A stretch of 64,000 nucleotides of DNA from Aegilops tauschii subsp. strangulata (taxonomy: Eukaryota > Streptophyta > Magnoliopsida > Poales > Poaceae). Location: the NCBI RefSeq assembly GCF_002575655.3, contig NC_053039.3, positions 372,101,633-372,165,632 on the forward strand, in the 5' to 3' direction. This document shows, in pieces, positions 33,805-46,399 of this stretch; within the stretch, counting starts at the first letter, position 1, and every line of letters begins with the position of its first letter. The translations under genes and the position numbers were made by a program. The notes beneath the pieces are model-generated. The model was not told the origin of the DNA. It made no database searches and saw only the letters and a list, made by a program, of their open reading frames with translations.

Positions 33805-35020
33805 CTAGGTCTATGCGTAGTTTCTATGCACGAGTAGAACACAAACTTGTTGTGGGCGTAGATGTTGTCAATTTTCTTGCCACTACTAGTCTTATCTTGT
33901 TTCGGCGGCATCGTGGGATGAAGCGGCCCGGACCGACCTTACACGTACGCTTACGTGAGACAGATTCCACCGGCTGACATGCACTAGTTGCATAAGGTGG
34001 CTAGCGGGTGTCTGTCTCTCCCACTTTAGTCGGAACGGATTCGATGAAAAGGGTCCTTATGAAGGGTAAATAGAAATTGGCATATCACGTTGTGGTTTTG
34101 GCGTAGGTAAGAAACGTTCTTGCTAAGAAACCTATAGCAGCCACGTAAAAACTTGCAACAACAATTAGAGGACGTCTAACTTGTTTTTGCAGCATATGCC
34201 GTGTGATGTGATATGGCCAAAAGGATGTGATGAATGATATATGTGATGTATGAGATTGATCATGTTCTTGTAATAGGAATCACGACTTGCATGTCGATGA
34301 GTATGACAACCGGCAGGAGCCATAGGAGTTGTCTTTATTTTTGTATGACCTGCGTGTCATTGAACAACGCCATGTAAATTACTTTACTTTATTGCTAAAC
34401 ACGTTAGCCATAGAAGTAGAAGTAATCGTTGGCGTGACAACTTCATGAAGACACGATGATGGAGATCATGATGATGGAGATCATGGTGTCATGCCGGTGA
34501 CGAAGATGATCATGGCACCCCGAAGATGGAGATCAAAAGGAGCAAAATGATATTGGCCATATCATGTCACTATTTGATTGCATGTGATGTTTATCATGTT
34601 TTACATCTTATTTGCTTAGAATGACGGTAGCTTAAATAAGATGATCCCTCGCAATAATTTCAAGAAAGTGTTCCCCCTAACTGTGCACCGTTGCGAAGGT
34701 TCGTTGTTTCGAAGCACCACGTGATGATCGGGTGTGATAGATTCTAACGTTCGAATACAACGGGTGTAAGCCAGATTTACACACGCAATACACTTAGGTT
34801 GACTTGACGAGCCTAGCATGTACAGACATGGCCTCGGAACACGGAAGACCGAAAGGTCGAGCATGAGTCGTATAGAAGATACGATCAACATGAAGATGTT
34901 CACCGATGTTGACTAGTCCGTCTCACGTGATGATCGGACACGGCCTAGTTGACTCGGATCATGTTTCACTTAGATGACTAGAGGGATGTCTATCTGAGTG
35001 GGATATGTCTTGTAGATCAA
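33805..35020 (+). other. Angela leader region
   Basis: About 1.2 kb of non-coding DNA between the primer site and gag, as in other Angela/BARE elements. No gene was seen. It contains a short tandem (GATGGAGATCATGATGATGG, about 34457). Confidence 0.7.
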
Positions 35021-38000
35021 ATGTCCCACGCTAATGTTGCCCTCAACTTCAACGCGTTCCTAGAGAAAACCAAGCTGAAAGATGATGGCAGCAACTATAC
35101 GGACTGGGTCCGGAACTTGAGGATCATCCTCATAGCTGCCAAGAAAGATTATGTCCTAGAAGCACCGCTAGGTGACGCACCCATCCCAGAGAACCAAGAC
35201 GTTATGAACGCTTGGTAGCAGCGTGCTGATGATTACTCCCTCGTTCAGTGCGGCATGCTTTACAGCTTAGAACCGGGGCTCCAAAAGCGTTTTGAGCAAC
35301 ACGGAGCATATGAGATGTTCGAAGAGCTGAAAATGGTTTTCCAAGCTCATGCCCGGGTCGAGAGATATGAATTCTCCGACAAGTTCTTCAGTTGTAAGAT
35401 GGAGGAAAATAGTTCTGTCAGTGAGCACATACTCAAAATGTCTGGGTTACACAACCGCTTGTCTCAGCTGGGAGTTAATCTCCCGGATGACGCGGTCATT
35501 GACAGAATCCTTCAGTCGCTTCCACCGAGCTACAAGAGCTTTGTGATGAACTTCAATATGCAGGGGATGGAAAAGACCATTCCTGAGGTATATTCAATGC
35601 CGAAATCAGCGGAGGTGGAGATCAAAAAGGAACATCAAGTATTGATGGTGAATAAAACCACTAAGTTCAAGAAAGGCAAGGGTAAGAAGAACTTCAAGAA
35701 GGACGGCAAGGGAGTTGCCGCGCCCGGTAAGCCAGTTACCGGGAAGAAGCCAAAGAATGGACCCAAGCCTGAGACTGAGTGCTTTTATTGCAAGGGAAGT
35801 GGTCACTGGAAGCGGAACTGACCCAAGTACTTAGCGGATAAGAAGGCTGGCAACACCAAAGGTATATGTGATATACATGTTATTGATGTGTACCTTACCA
35901 GCACTCGTAGTAGCTCCTGGGTATTTGATACCGGTGCGGTTGCTCATATTTGTAACTCAAAGCAGGAGCTGCGGAATAAACGGAGACTGACAAAGGACGA
36001 GGTGACGATGCACGTCGGGAATGGTTCCAAGGTTGATGTGATCGCCGTCGGCACGCTACCTCTACATTTACCTACGGGATTAGTTTTAAACCTCAATAAT
36101 TGTTATTTAGTGCCAGCTTTGAGCATGAACATTGTATCTGGATATCGTTTAATGCGAGATGGCTACTCATTTAAATCCGAGAATAATGGTTGTTCTATTT
36201 ATATGAGAGATATGTTTTATGGTCATGCCCCGCTGGTCAATGGTTTATTCTTAATGAATCTCGAACGTGATGTTACACATATTCATAGTGTGAATACCAA
36301 AAGATGTAAAGTTGATAACGATAGTCCCACATACTTGTGGCACTGCCGCCTTGGTCACATTGGTGTCAAGCGCATGAAGAAGCTCCATGCTGATGGACTT
36401 TTAGAGTCTCTCGATTATGAATCATTTGACACATGCGAACCATGCCTCATGGGCAAAATGACCAAGACTCCGTTCTCCGGAACAATGGAGCGAGCAACCA
36501 ACTTATTAGAAATCATACATACTGATGTGTGCGGTCCAATGAGTGTTGAGGCTCGCGGAGGCTATCGTTATGTTCTCACTCTCACTGATGACTTGAGTAG
36601 ATATGGGTATGTCTACCTAATGAAACACAAGTCTGAGACCTTTGAAAAGTTCAAGGAATTTCAGAGTGAGGTTGAGAATCAACGTGACAGGAAAATAAAA
36701 TCCTTACGATCAGATCGTGGAGGGGAATATTTGAGTCACGAATTTGGCACACACTTAAGGAAATGTGGAATAGTTTCACAACTCACGCCGCCTGGAACAC
36801 CTCAGCGAAATGGTGTGTCCGAACGTCGTAATCGCACTCTATTGGATATGGTGCGATCTATGATGTCTCTTACCGATCTACCGCTCTCATTTTGGGGCTA
36901 TGCTTTAGAGACTGCTGCATTCACTTTAAATAGGGCTCCGTCGAAATCCGTTGAGATGACACCGTATGAATTATGGTTTGGGAAGAAACCTAAGCTATCG
37001 TTTCTAAAAGTTTGGGGATGCGATGCTTATGTCAAGAAACTTCAACCTGAAAAGCTCGAACCCAAGTCGGAAAAATGCGTCTTCATAGGATACCCTAAGG
37101 AAACCATTGGGTATACCTTCTACCTCAGATCCGAAGGCAAGATCTTTGTTGCCAAGAACGGGTCCTTTCTGGAGAAAGAGTTTCTCTCGAAAGAAGTGAG
37201 TGGGAGGAAAGTGGAACTTGATGAGGTGATAGTCACCCCTTCCGAACCGGAAAGTAGCGCAGCGCGGGAAGATGTTCCTGTGGTGCCTGCACCGACTGGG
37301 GAGGAAGTTAATGATGATGATCATGAAGCTTCAGATCAAGTTACTGCTGAACTTCGTAGGTCCACAAGGACACGTTCCGCACCAGAGTGGTACGGTAACC
37401 CTGTCATGGAAATCATGTTGTTAGACAACGGTGAACCTTCGAACTATGAAGAAGCGATGGCGGGCCCGGATTCCAACAAATGGCTTGAAGCCATGCAATC
37501 CGAGATAGGATCCATGTATGAAAACGAAGTATGGACTTTGACTGACTTGCCCGATGATCGGCGAGCCATAGAAAATAAATGGATCTTTAAGAAGAAGACA
37601 GACGTGGATGGTAATGTGACCATCTATAAGGCTCGACTTGTCGCTAAGGGTTATCGACAAGTTCAAGGGGTTGACTACGATGAGACTTTCTCACCCGTAG
37701 CGAAGCTGAAGTCCGTCCGAATCATGTTAGCAATTGCCGCATTCTATGATTATGAGATATGGCAAATGGACGTCAAAACGGCATTCTTTAACGGCTTTCT
37801 TAAGGAAGAATTGTATATGATGCAGGCGGAAGGTTTTGTCGATCCTAAGAATGCTAATAAGGTATGCAAGCTCCAGCGCTCCATCTATGGGCTGGTGCAA
37901 GCATCTCGGAGTTGGAACATTCGATTTGATGAGATGATCAAAGCGTTTGGGTTTACACAGACTTATGGAGAAGCCTGTGTTTACAGGAAAGTGAGTGGGA

Positions 38001-39007
38001 GCTCTGTAGCATTTCTCATATTATATGTGGATGACATATTGTTGATGGGAAATGATATAGAATTCTTGGGAAGCATAAAGGCCTACTTGAACAAGTGTTT
38101 TTCAATGAAGGACCTTGGAGAAGCTGCTTATATATTAGGCATCAAGATCTATAGAGATAGATCAAGACGCCTCATTGGTCTTTCACAAAGTACGTACCTT
38201 GACAAGATATTGAAGAAGTTCAATATGGATCAGTCCAAGAAGGGGTTCTTGCCTGTATTGCAAGGTGTGCAATTGAGCACGGCTCAATGCCCGACCACGG
38301 CAGAAGATAGAGAAAAGATGAGTGTCATCCCCTATGCCTCGGCCATAGGGTCTATTATGTATGCCATGCTGTGTACCAGACCTGATGTAAACCTTGCCGT
38401 AAGTTTGGTAGGAAGGTACCAAAGTAATCCCGGCATGGAACACTGGACAACGGTCAAGAATATCCTGAAGTACCTGAAGAGGACTAAGGATATGTTTCTC
38501 GTTTATGGAGGTGACGAAGAGCTCGTCGTAAAGGGTTACGTCGATGCTAGCTTTGACACAGATCTGGATGACTCTAAGTCACAAACCGGATACGTGTATA
38601 TTTTGAATGGTGGGGCAGTAAGCTGGTGCAGTTGCAAGCAAAGCGTTGTGGCGGGATCTACATGTGAAGCGGAATACATGGCGGCCTCAAAGGCAGCACA
38701 AGAAGCAATCTGGGTGAAGGAGTTCATTACCGACCTAGGAGTTATTCCCAATGCGTCGGGCCCGATGACTCTCTTCTGTGACAACACTGGAGCTATTGCC
38801 CTTGCTAAGGAGCCCAGGTTTCACAGGAAGACCAGGCATATCAAGCATCGCTTCAACTCCATTCGTGAAAGTGTACAAAATGGAGACATAGATATTTGTA
38901 AAGTACATACGGACTTGAATGTAGCAGATCCGTTGACTAAACCTCTCCCTAGAGCAAAACATGATCAACACCAGAACTCTATGGGTGTTCGATTCATCAC
39001 AATGTAA
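35021..39007 (+). pseudogene. Angela gag-pol, one frame with two in-frame stops
   Basis: The frame runs from MSHANVALNF (35021) to 39007 and is open except for TAG at 35216-35218 and TGA at 35819-35821. Gag is about 35021-35830; its zinc knuckle (CFYCKGSGHWKRN) ends at the TGA, which replaces the last Cys position. Then protease (FDTGAVAH, about 35923), integrase (WHCRLGHIGV finger; TDVCGPM, RSDRGGEY, NGVSERRNR catalytic blocks), Copia reverse transcriptase (YVDDILLMG, about 38024) and RNase H (YVDASFDTD; CDNTGAIALAK) ending LTKPLPRAKHD. The Copia order with integrase before RT is clear. Apart from the two stops, the hallmark residues are present. Confidence 0.9.
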
Positions 39008-39030
39008 CTAGATTATTGACTCTAGTGCAA

Positions 39031-39039
39031 GTGGGAGAC
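39031..39039 (+). other. Polypurine tract of Angela copy 1
   Basis: GTGGGAGAC lies directly before the 3' LTR. Confidence 0.8.
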
Positions 39040-40752
39040 TGTTGGAAATATGCCCTAGAGGCAATAATAAAATGGTTATTATTATATTTCCTTGTTCATG
39101 ATAATTGTCTATTGTTCATGCTATAATTGTGTTATCCGAAAATCGTAATACATGTGTGAATACATAGACCACAACATGTCCCTAGTGAGCCTCTAGTTGA
39201 CTAGCTCGTTGATCAACAGATAGTCATGGTTTCCTGACTATGGACATTGAATGTCATTGATAACGGGATCACATCATTAGGAGAATGATGTGATGGACAA
39301 GACCAAATCCTAAGCATAGCACAAGATCGTGTAGTTCGTTTGCTACAGCTTTTCCAAATGTCAAGTATCATTTCCTTAGACCATGAGATTGTGCAACTCC
39401 CGGATACCATAAGAGTGCTTTGGGTGTGCCAAACGTCACAACGTAACTGGGTGGCTATAAAGGTGCACTACGGGTATCTCCGAAAGTGTCTGTTGGGTTG
39501 GCACGAATCGAGACCGGGATTTGTCACTCCGTATGACGGAGAGGTATCTCTGGGCCCACTCGGTAATGCATCATCATAATGAGCTCAATGTGACCAAGTG
39601 TTTGGTCACGGGATCATGCATTACGGTACGAGTAAAGTGACTTGCCGGTAACGAGATTGAACAAGGTATTGGGATACCGACGATCGAATCTCGGGCAAGT
39701 AACGTACCGATTGACAAAGGGAATTGTATACGGGATTGATTGAATCCTCGACATCGTGGTTCATCCGATGAGATCATCGTGGAACATGTGGGAGCCAACA
39801 TGGGTATCCAGATCCCGCTGTTGGTTATTGACCGGAGAGTCATCTCGGTCATGTCTGCATGTCTCCCGAACCCGTAGGGTCTACACACTTAAGGTTCGGT
39901 GACGCTAGGGTTGTAGAGATACTAGTATGCGGTAACCCGAAAGTTGTTCGGAGTCCCGGATGAGATCCCGGACGTCACGAGGAGTTCCGGAATGGTCCGG
40001 AGGTGAAGAATTATATATAGGAAGTCCAGTTTCGGCCACCGGGAAGGTTTCGGGGGTCACCGGTATTGTACCGGGACCACCGGAAGGGTCCCGGGGGTCC
40101 ACCGGGTGGGGCCACCTATCCCGGAGGGCCCCATGGGCTGAAGTGGGGAAGGGAACCAGCCCCTGGTGGGCTGGTGCGCCCCCCTTGGGCCTCCCCTGCG
40201 CCTAGGGTTGGAAACCCTAGGGGTGGGGGTGGGGGCGCCCCACTTGGCTTGGGGGGCAAGCCACCCCCTTGGCCGCCGCCCCCCTTGGAGATGGGATCTC
40301 CTAGGGCCGGCGCCCCCCAGGGGCCCTATATATAGAGGGGGGAGGGAGGGCAGCAGCACCCAAGCCCCTGGCGCCTCCCTCTCCCTCCCGTGACACCTCT
40401 CCCTCTCGTTGTGCTTGGCGAAGCCCTGCCGAGACCCCCGCTACTTCCACCACCACGCCGTCGTGCTGCTGGATCTCCATCAACCTCTCCTTCCCCCTTG
40501 CTGGATCAAGAAGGAGGAGACGTCTTCCCCAACCGTACGTGTGTTGAACGCGGAGGTGCCGTCCGTTCGGCGCTCGGTCATCGGTGATTTGGATCACGAC
40601 GAGTATGACTCGATCAACCCCGTTCACTTGAACGCTTCCGCTCGCGATCTACAAGGGTATGTAGATGCACTCCTCTCTCGTTGCTAGATGACTCCATAGA
40701 TTGATCTTGGTGATGCGTAGAAATTTTTTAATTTCTGCTACGATCCCCAACA
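39040..40752 (+). repeat. 3' LTR of Angela copy 1
   Basis: TGTTGGAAATATGCCC to GATCCCCAACA, followed by the target duplication CTCGA at 40753-40757. Confidence 0.95.
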
Positions 40753-40757
40753 CTCGA
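40753..40757 (+). repeat. Target-site duplication, right copy (CTCGA)
   Basis: Matches 32071-32075. Confidence 0.93.
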
Positions 40758-41101
40758 GGCCCGGACGACGGCACGAGCAGAGGGTGGCTGCAGCAGAGGC
40801 GCGAGCAGAGAAAAATCTCGCGGGGGAGGGGATACGCGAGGAGGAGAGGTGGGGCGGCGCGAGGGGGAGAGAAGGGGCGGCGTGATGGAGATAGGACGGG
40901 CGCCGCGACGAGGAGGGGACGGGTGGCGCGAGGGAGAGAGGAGAGGGCGGCCGTTGCGAGGAGTTTGGGTCTGCTTTTTGTGCCGCGCGTTGGGTACAAC
41001 GCTTGTCCGCCCCATGTCCGCTAGGCGGACAGGTGACCCAAACGGACACGAAACGGACAAAATCCGTGTCCGTTTGGGTCCTTGCGTTGGAGTTGCTCTT
41101 A
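40758..41101 (+). mobile_element. Right part of the interrupted DNA transposon
   Basis: A GC-rich, purine-rich body followed by clustered GTCCG/CGGAC words (ACCCAAACGGACACG, GTGTCCGTTTGGGTCC) ending GTTGGAGTTGCTCTTA near 41101. The inverted relation to 31480-31560 marks the two ends of one element. No transposase. Confidence 0.55.
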
Positions 41102-41173
41102 CACCAGAGAAAAAAAATATGGTAAATGCTGAGGTGGAGGAAAGGGAAAAAGGAGGCTTATCTTCTTTTAATT

Positions 41174-41345
41174 ACTACCCTGTTTCATAATGTAGCGTGT
41201 AGATTTTTTAAAATGTCGAATTTGAAACTTTGACCAAGTTTATTTAATATGACTATTTCTATCTAAAATACCAAATATATAAGAATATGAAACTAGTTAT
41301 AATGCTAATGATATATGCTTGGCGTTATAGATGTAAATATTTTAA
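41174..41345. mobile_element. Stowaway MITE fragment
   Basis: Starts CCCTGTTTCATAATGTAG and continues with ACTTTGACCAAGTTTAT, as in Triticeae Stowaway elements. The matching right inverted repeat is missing, so it is truncated. Confidence 0.6.
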
Positions 41346-41426
41346 AAAATATAGATGTAGCAGATAATCAACGAGCAACACTGTCTTTCATCAAATAACT
41401 AGACATACTTAGTAGATATGGACGCG

Positions 41427-41775
41427 GAGTTTCTGCTCCCGCGTTCAGAAAAAATAATAAAAAGGAAAAATTAAAAAAATCAATATTTTTTGTGTGCTAC
41501 ATAATTTGATGCGTGAGGCCCGCTTCAAATTTCAACTCATTTGGACATCTGAGCTACGCTCGGCCAAAAAAACAAATTCAGGGTATGAAAAAAGTTTACT
41601 GTTCATGCACTGTTCTGACCCGATTTGTCTTTTTTGCCGAGAGCTGCTCAGATATCCAAATTAGTTAAAATTTGGAGTGGACCTCATGCATCAAATTGTC
41701 TACCACACAAACAATTGAATTTTTTTAATTTCTCTAGTTTTATTTTGATTTTTTTCTAAGCGGTAGCAGATGAGC
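41427..41775. mobile_element. Long-inverted-repeat (foldback) MITE
   Basis: Two arms of roughly 150 bp are imperfect inverted repeats. Left-arm words CATAATTTGATGCGTGAGG, TTTGGACATCTGAGC and TCGGCCAAAAAAAC pair with right-arm GGACCTCATGCATCAAATTG, GCTCAGATATCCAAAT and TTTTTTGCCGA. The loop holds TGTTCATGCACTGTTC. Outer ends TCTGCTCCCG (41432) and CGGTAGCAGA (41761) also pair. No coding content; superfamily uncertain, possibly Mutator-like. Confidence 0.7.
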
Positions 41776-42101
41776 CTGGGCACCGAGTTGGATTTCCGGA
41801 TATATCGACCACTATATATCAGTAAGAATTGTTGCTTCTGTCCTCACTGTTTTCAGGTAATTAACCTGTCATCCACATTTATGTGAGAAAACGATCCTTT
41901 TATAAATGTTTTACAGAAAACTCCTCTTTTCTGGTAAATAACCCGCACTCCACCATTAAGTGACGGAAAACAAATCTTTTTTGCGTTTTAGAGAAAAAAA
42001 TGTCGTTTCTATAATAAATCGCAGTCCATCTAGAACAAATAATACATATTTTAAATATCCATGTCTTTTAAATCCTAACTCCAATTTTAACATGTTACAT
42101 A

Positions 42102-42338
42102 CTCCCTCCTTCCATCTATATAGGGCCTAATGCGTTTTTTGAGGCTAACTTTGACCAAATATTAGAGCAATAATATATGACATACAACTTACACAAAGCA
42201 CACCGTTAAATTCGTGTGTGAAAGGAGCTTTCAATGATATAATTTTCATATTGTGCATGTCATGTACTATTAATCTTGTCAATAGTCAAATGCGGTCTTA
42301 AAAAACACATTAGGCCCTATATAGATGGAAGGAGGGAG
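42102..42338. mobile_element. Complete Stowaway MITE (237 bp)
   Basis: Inverted repeats of about 39 bp beginning CTCCCTCCTTCCATC with one mismatch, flanked on both sides by the TA duplication (42100-42101, 42339-42340). Typical Tc1/mariner-derived MITE. Confidence 0.93.
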
Positions 42339-42340
42339 TA

Positions 42341-44457
42341 TGAATTTGATTAGAAAGGTCTGTAGAATATAAATATGATGTTATTTTGCATGTATGCCTC
42401 GGCAAAATCTGGCATGAAAAAAAAACAGATCTCACATCTTATGTCGCGAGAGAGACGCCTTGACAAGACCTATTGGGGGTCTTAGTTATTTTTACTGGGT
42501 TAAGGCTATGCGGTATTTTCTTCTTCCTTTGTAACACACATGCTCTTTTGCTAGTATACTCTTAAGGGCAGAGCGTTGGTCGCCACCGATTAAACTTTCT
42601 ACAGCTTGGATCCCATCCCCGTCATCGTCTTCCTCCCCACCCCACCGCGCGTGTCTTGCACTCCTGCATGGTCGTACCTTTCCCCCGTGCATGCCCCCGT
42701 CTTTGGAAAATAAAAGGTAATGCTTTGAGGGGGCGTCCTCCTGTTCCGTTCGTGAACTTTCTCAACCCTGTGAACGTTTATCAAATTCATGATCTTTCTT
42801 GAATCATGCACAATTTTTAAATCCATTAACATGTTTTCAAACATATGATTTTTTATAATTATCGAATATTTTTCATTTTTTTACAATTATGTGTTATTTT
42901 TATAAAAAATCATGAACTTTTTTCGAAAAGACAATCGGTTAACCGGTCAACCAAACGAGCCAAGAGGGGACGACCGAGCGAGCAAGCAGCCCACGTTGGT
43001 GGGCCGGCCATGTGAACGGGTTAATGCATAAGACGCCGACTAGGATCTCCCTCAGTACCTTTTCACCGGAGATTTCCTATTTGTTGGTGGGCCGGCCATG
43101 TGAACGGGTTAATGCATAAGTTGGGCAATCACAGAAGATCGACGCGTCGATCGAGCACATTTAGCCACGTGGCGAACAAAAGGTTCTCTTCGATTTTTTT
43201 GCTTTAGTCCTTCTACCAGTTTTTTTTCTCTTTTTCCTTTTGATCTTTCAAAAAAATAATCCCAAAATTTCGAAATTGTTCAGGATTTTTGAAAAAGCCC
43301 ATTTATTGAAGAAAAGATAAAAAAATTCAAGAAAGTTCGCTATTTAAAAATAATAAAGTTTGTGCTTTTCTGGAAAATCAGAAGAAGATTGAAAAACGAG
43401 TGGAAATAGAAAAAACAACAAACCGGAACAAAAAAGTGGGAGTGCCTATGATTGCTCGCTATTTTGATGTTATATGGGCTGGCCTTGTTGGGGGCCGGCC
43501 TATGATAAAGTTGCTATATGGGCTGGCCTAGTGGGGTCTGGCCTATGATTGCTCGCTATTTTGATGTTGCACATGTTCCGTGGGTAACCAACAGCCCATG
43601 TTAGGCTTCTCAAACACATAGTGGGCCCGCCCACTTTGGTCGTTTTATTCAGTTTTGTGTGTGCCACTTTTGTAAAAAAGGCTGTAGTTAGTTGTTTATT
43701 TCCCACAGCCGTCTTAAGATAATTGGCTACAACAGAAATTTAAAAACTATTACTGAATTTTTGAAGTGTTCCAAAATTTTAAAAATGTTTAGGAATTATG
43801 AAATATTCCAAATTTAAAAAAAGTTCATGGTTTCAAAAAGTGTTCACAGATTAGGAAAGCCTTATGTGAATTTTAAAAGATGGAAAGAAGAATTTTTTTT
43901 AAAGGAGTCAAAAAATACATAAGAAAAAACCCGGGTCGAGGGGTTCGCAAAACCAGTTGGGGGAGGCATGGAATAGCCCGAGTAGGGGGTGGGGGTGGGA
44001 GGGGCTCGTTTGATCGCTACCCTCGTCCAATGCATAGACTAGTATTTGCCCCTTTTCTTGGCGGAGGATTTGGAGCACTCTGGGGCTCCACGCCCCTATA
44101 TGAGTATTAAATTTAGAAAACAATTCTGGAAAATTCAAAAAACCCTAGAATTTTGGGGTATCAAACCTGGGTGCCCAATCTCACGTGTGAAGTTTCGTGA
44201 AAATACCAGGAAACATATTCTTAGTAAAAAGAGCACCTAGGAGCTTATGTGTATTTTCCCCTTTTCGGCCAGCTTTTTGTTCCTGGTGATTTTCTTATAT
44301 ATAGGAATACAAATATTTTGGATTCCTTGATCTGGTAACTCAATCATGTCGGCAGAAGTGGCTCCCTCTACCGCAGGAGTGGGTCAAAATAATTTTTGAC
44401 GTTGTGTTTGCAAGGTATGGTAATGGGTGTGTCATGGTTGCAGTTTGTGCAGTGAAC
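42341..44457. other. Intergenic stretch with short direct repeats
   Basis: No gene was recognised. It includes two 38-bp direct repeats (42995-43032, 43083-43120; GGGCCGGCCATGTGAACG core) and two 28-bp repeats (43444-43471, 43541-43568; GATTGCTCGCTATTTTGATG core). A/T-rich runs at 43170-43400 and 43740-43920 look like decayed TE DNA. Confidence 0.5.
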
Positions 44458-46184
44458 TGTTAGGGAACACAGTATTTCAAAAAATTTCCTACGATCACGC
44501 AAGATCTATCTAGGAGATGCATAGCAACGAGAGGGGAGAGTGTGTCTACGTACCCTCGTAGACTGAAAGCGGAAGCGTTATGACAACGCGGTTGATGTAG
44601 TCGTACGTCTACACGATCGGACCGATCCTAGCACCGAACGTAGGGCACCTCCGCGATCTGCACATGTTCAGCTCGGTGACGTCCCACGAACTCTAGATCC
44701 AGCTGAGGACGAGGGAGAGTTTTGTCAGCACGACGGTGTGATGACGGTGTTGATGAAGTTACCGATGCAGGGCTTTGCCTAAGCACTACAACAATATGAT
44801 CGAGGTGGAAATCTGTGGAGGGGGGCACTGCACACGGCTAAAAAACCAACTTGTGTGTCTATGGGGTGCCCCCTCCCCGTATATAAAGGAGTGGAGGAGG
44901 GGGAGGGCCGACCTCCTATGGCACGCCCAAGGGGGGGGAGTCCTACTCCCAGTAGGAGTAGGTTTCCCCCTTCCCTAGTTGGAGTAGGAGAAGAAGGAGG
45001 AGGGAGAGGGAGAGAAGGAAAGGGGGCCCGCCCCCCTTCCCAATTCGGATTGGGCTTGGGGGAGGGGGGCGCCCCCACCTTGGCCGCCTCCTCCTCTCTT
45101 CCACCATGGCCCATTAAGGCCCATTAACTCCCCGGGGGGTTCCGATAACCCCCCGATACTCCGGAAAAATGCCTGAACCACTCGGAACCTTTCCGGTGTC
45201 CAAACATAGCCTTCCAATATATCAATCTTTATGCCTCGACCATTTCGAGACTCCTCGTCATGTCCGTGATCACATCCGGGATTCCGAACAACCTTCGGTA
45301 CATCAAAACACATAAACTCATAATACCGATCGTCATCGAACGTTAAGCGTGTGGACCCTACGGGTTCGAGAACTATGTAGACATGACCGAGACTCATCTC
45401 TGGTCAATAACCAATAGCGGAACCTGGATGCTCATATTGGTTCCTACATATTCTACGAAGATCTTTATCGGTCAAACCGCATAACAACATACGTTGTTCC
45501 CTTTGTCATCGGTATGTTACTTGCCCGAGATTCGATCGTCGGTATCTCAATACCTAGTTCAATCTCGTTACCAGCAAGTATCTTTACTCGTTGCGTAATG
45601 CATCATCCCGCAACTAACTCATTAGTCACATTGCTTGCAAAGCTTATAGTGATGTGCATTACCGAGAGGGCCCAGAGATACCTCTCCGAAACACGGAGTG
45701 ACAAATCCTAACCTCGATTTATGCCAACCCAACAAACACCATCGGAGACACCTGTAGAGCATCTTTATAATCACCCAGTTACGTTGTGACGTTTGATAGC
45801 ACACTAAGTGTTCCTCCAGTATTCGGGAGTTGCATAATCTCATAGTCATAAGAACATGTATAAGTCATGAAGAAAGCAATAGCAATAAACTAAATGATCA
45901 TAGTGCTAAGCTAACGGATGGGTCTTGTCCATCACATCATTCTCTAATGATGTGATCCCGTTCATCAAATGACAACACATGTCTATGGTCAGGAAACTTA
46001 ACCATCTTTGATTAACGAGCTAGTCTAGTAGAGGCATACTAGGGACACTTTGTTTTGTCTATGTATTCACACATGTATCAAGTTTCCGGTTAATACAATT
46101 CTAGCATGAATAATAAACATTTATCATGATATAAGAAAATATAAATAACAACTTTATTATTGCCTCTAGGGCATATTTCCTTCA
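44458..46184 (-). repeat. 3' LTR of Angela copy 2 (1727 bp)
   Basis: Plus strand TGTTAGGGAACACAG to GCATATTTCCTTCA. Diverged from the copy-1 LTRs, especially in the GC-rich part. TATATAAAGGAG at about 44880. Confidence 0.9.
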
Positions 46185-46198
46185 GTCTCCTACTTGCA

Positions 46199-46355
46199 CA
46201 AGAGTCAATAATCTAGTTCAAATCGCCATGTGATTTAACACCAATAGTTCACATCTTTATGTGATTAACACCCATAGTTCACATCGCCATGTGACCAACA
46301 CTCAAAAGGTTTACTAGAGTCAATAATCTAGTTCACATCGCTATGTGATTAACAC
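46199..46355. repeat. Imperfect tandem repeat next to the LTR of Angela copy 2
   Basis: Several copies of an approximately 35-bp unit with GTTCACATCGCCATGTGA and TTAACACC words, in the 3' untranslated part of the element. Confidence 0.7.
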
Positions 46356-46399
46356 CCAAGAGTAATAAGGTATGATCATGTTTTGCCTGTGAGAGAAAT

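Larger units (their letters stand above)
32076..40752 (+). mobile_element. Complete Copia retrotransposon, Angela/BARE type (8677 bp)
   Basis: Two LTRs (1716 and 1713 bp), primer site, one gag-pol frame, purine tract and a perfect 5-bp duplication CTCGA. LTRs differ by about 20 substitutions plus short homopolymer indels by eye (roughly 1.3%), so insertion is recent on the usual grass clock (of order half a million years). It splits a DNA transposon about 1 kb downstream of the kinase stop, in the same direction as the gene. Two in-frame stops make this copy non-autonomous. Confidence 0.95.

Noticed and set aside
46199..46355. Short repeats as a CRISPR-like array
   Set aside because: Units are imperfect and contiguous without unique spacers, lie in a plant retrotransposon tail, and the host is eukaryotic.
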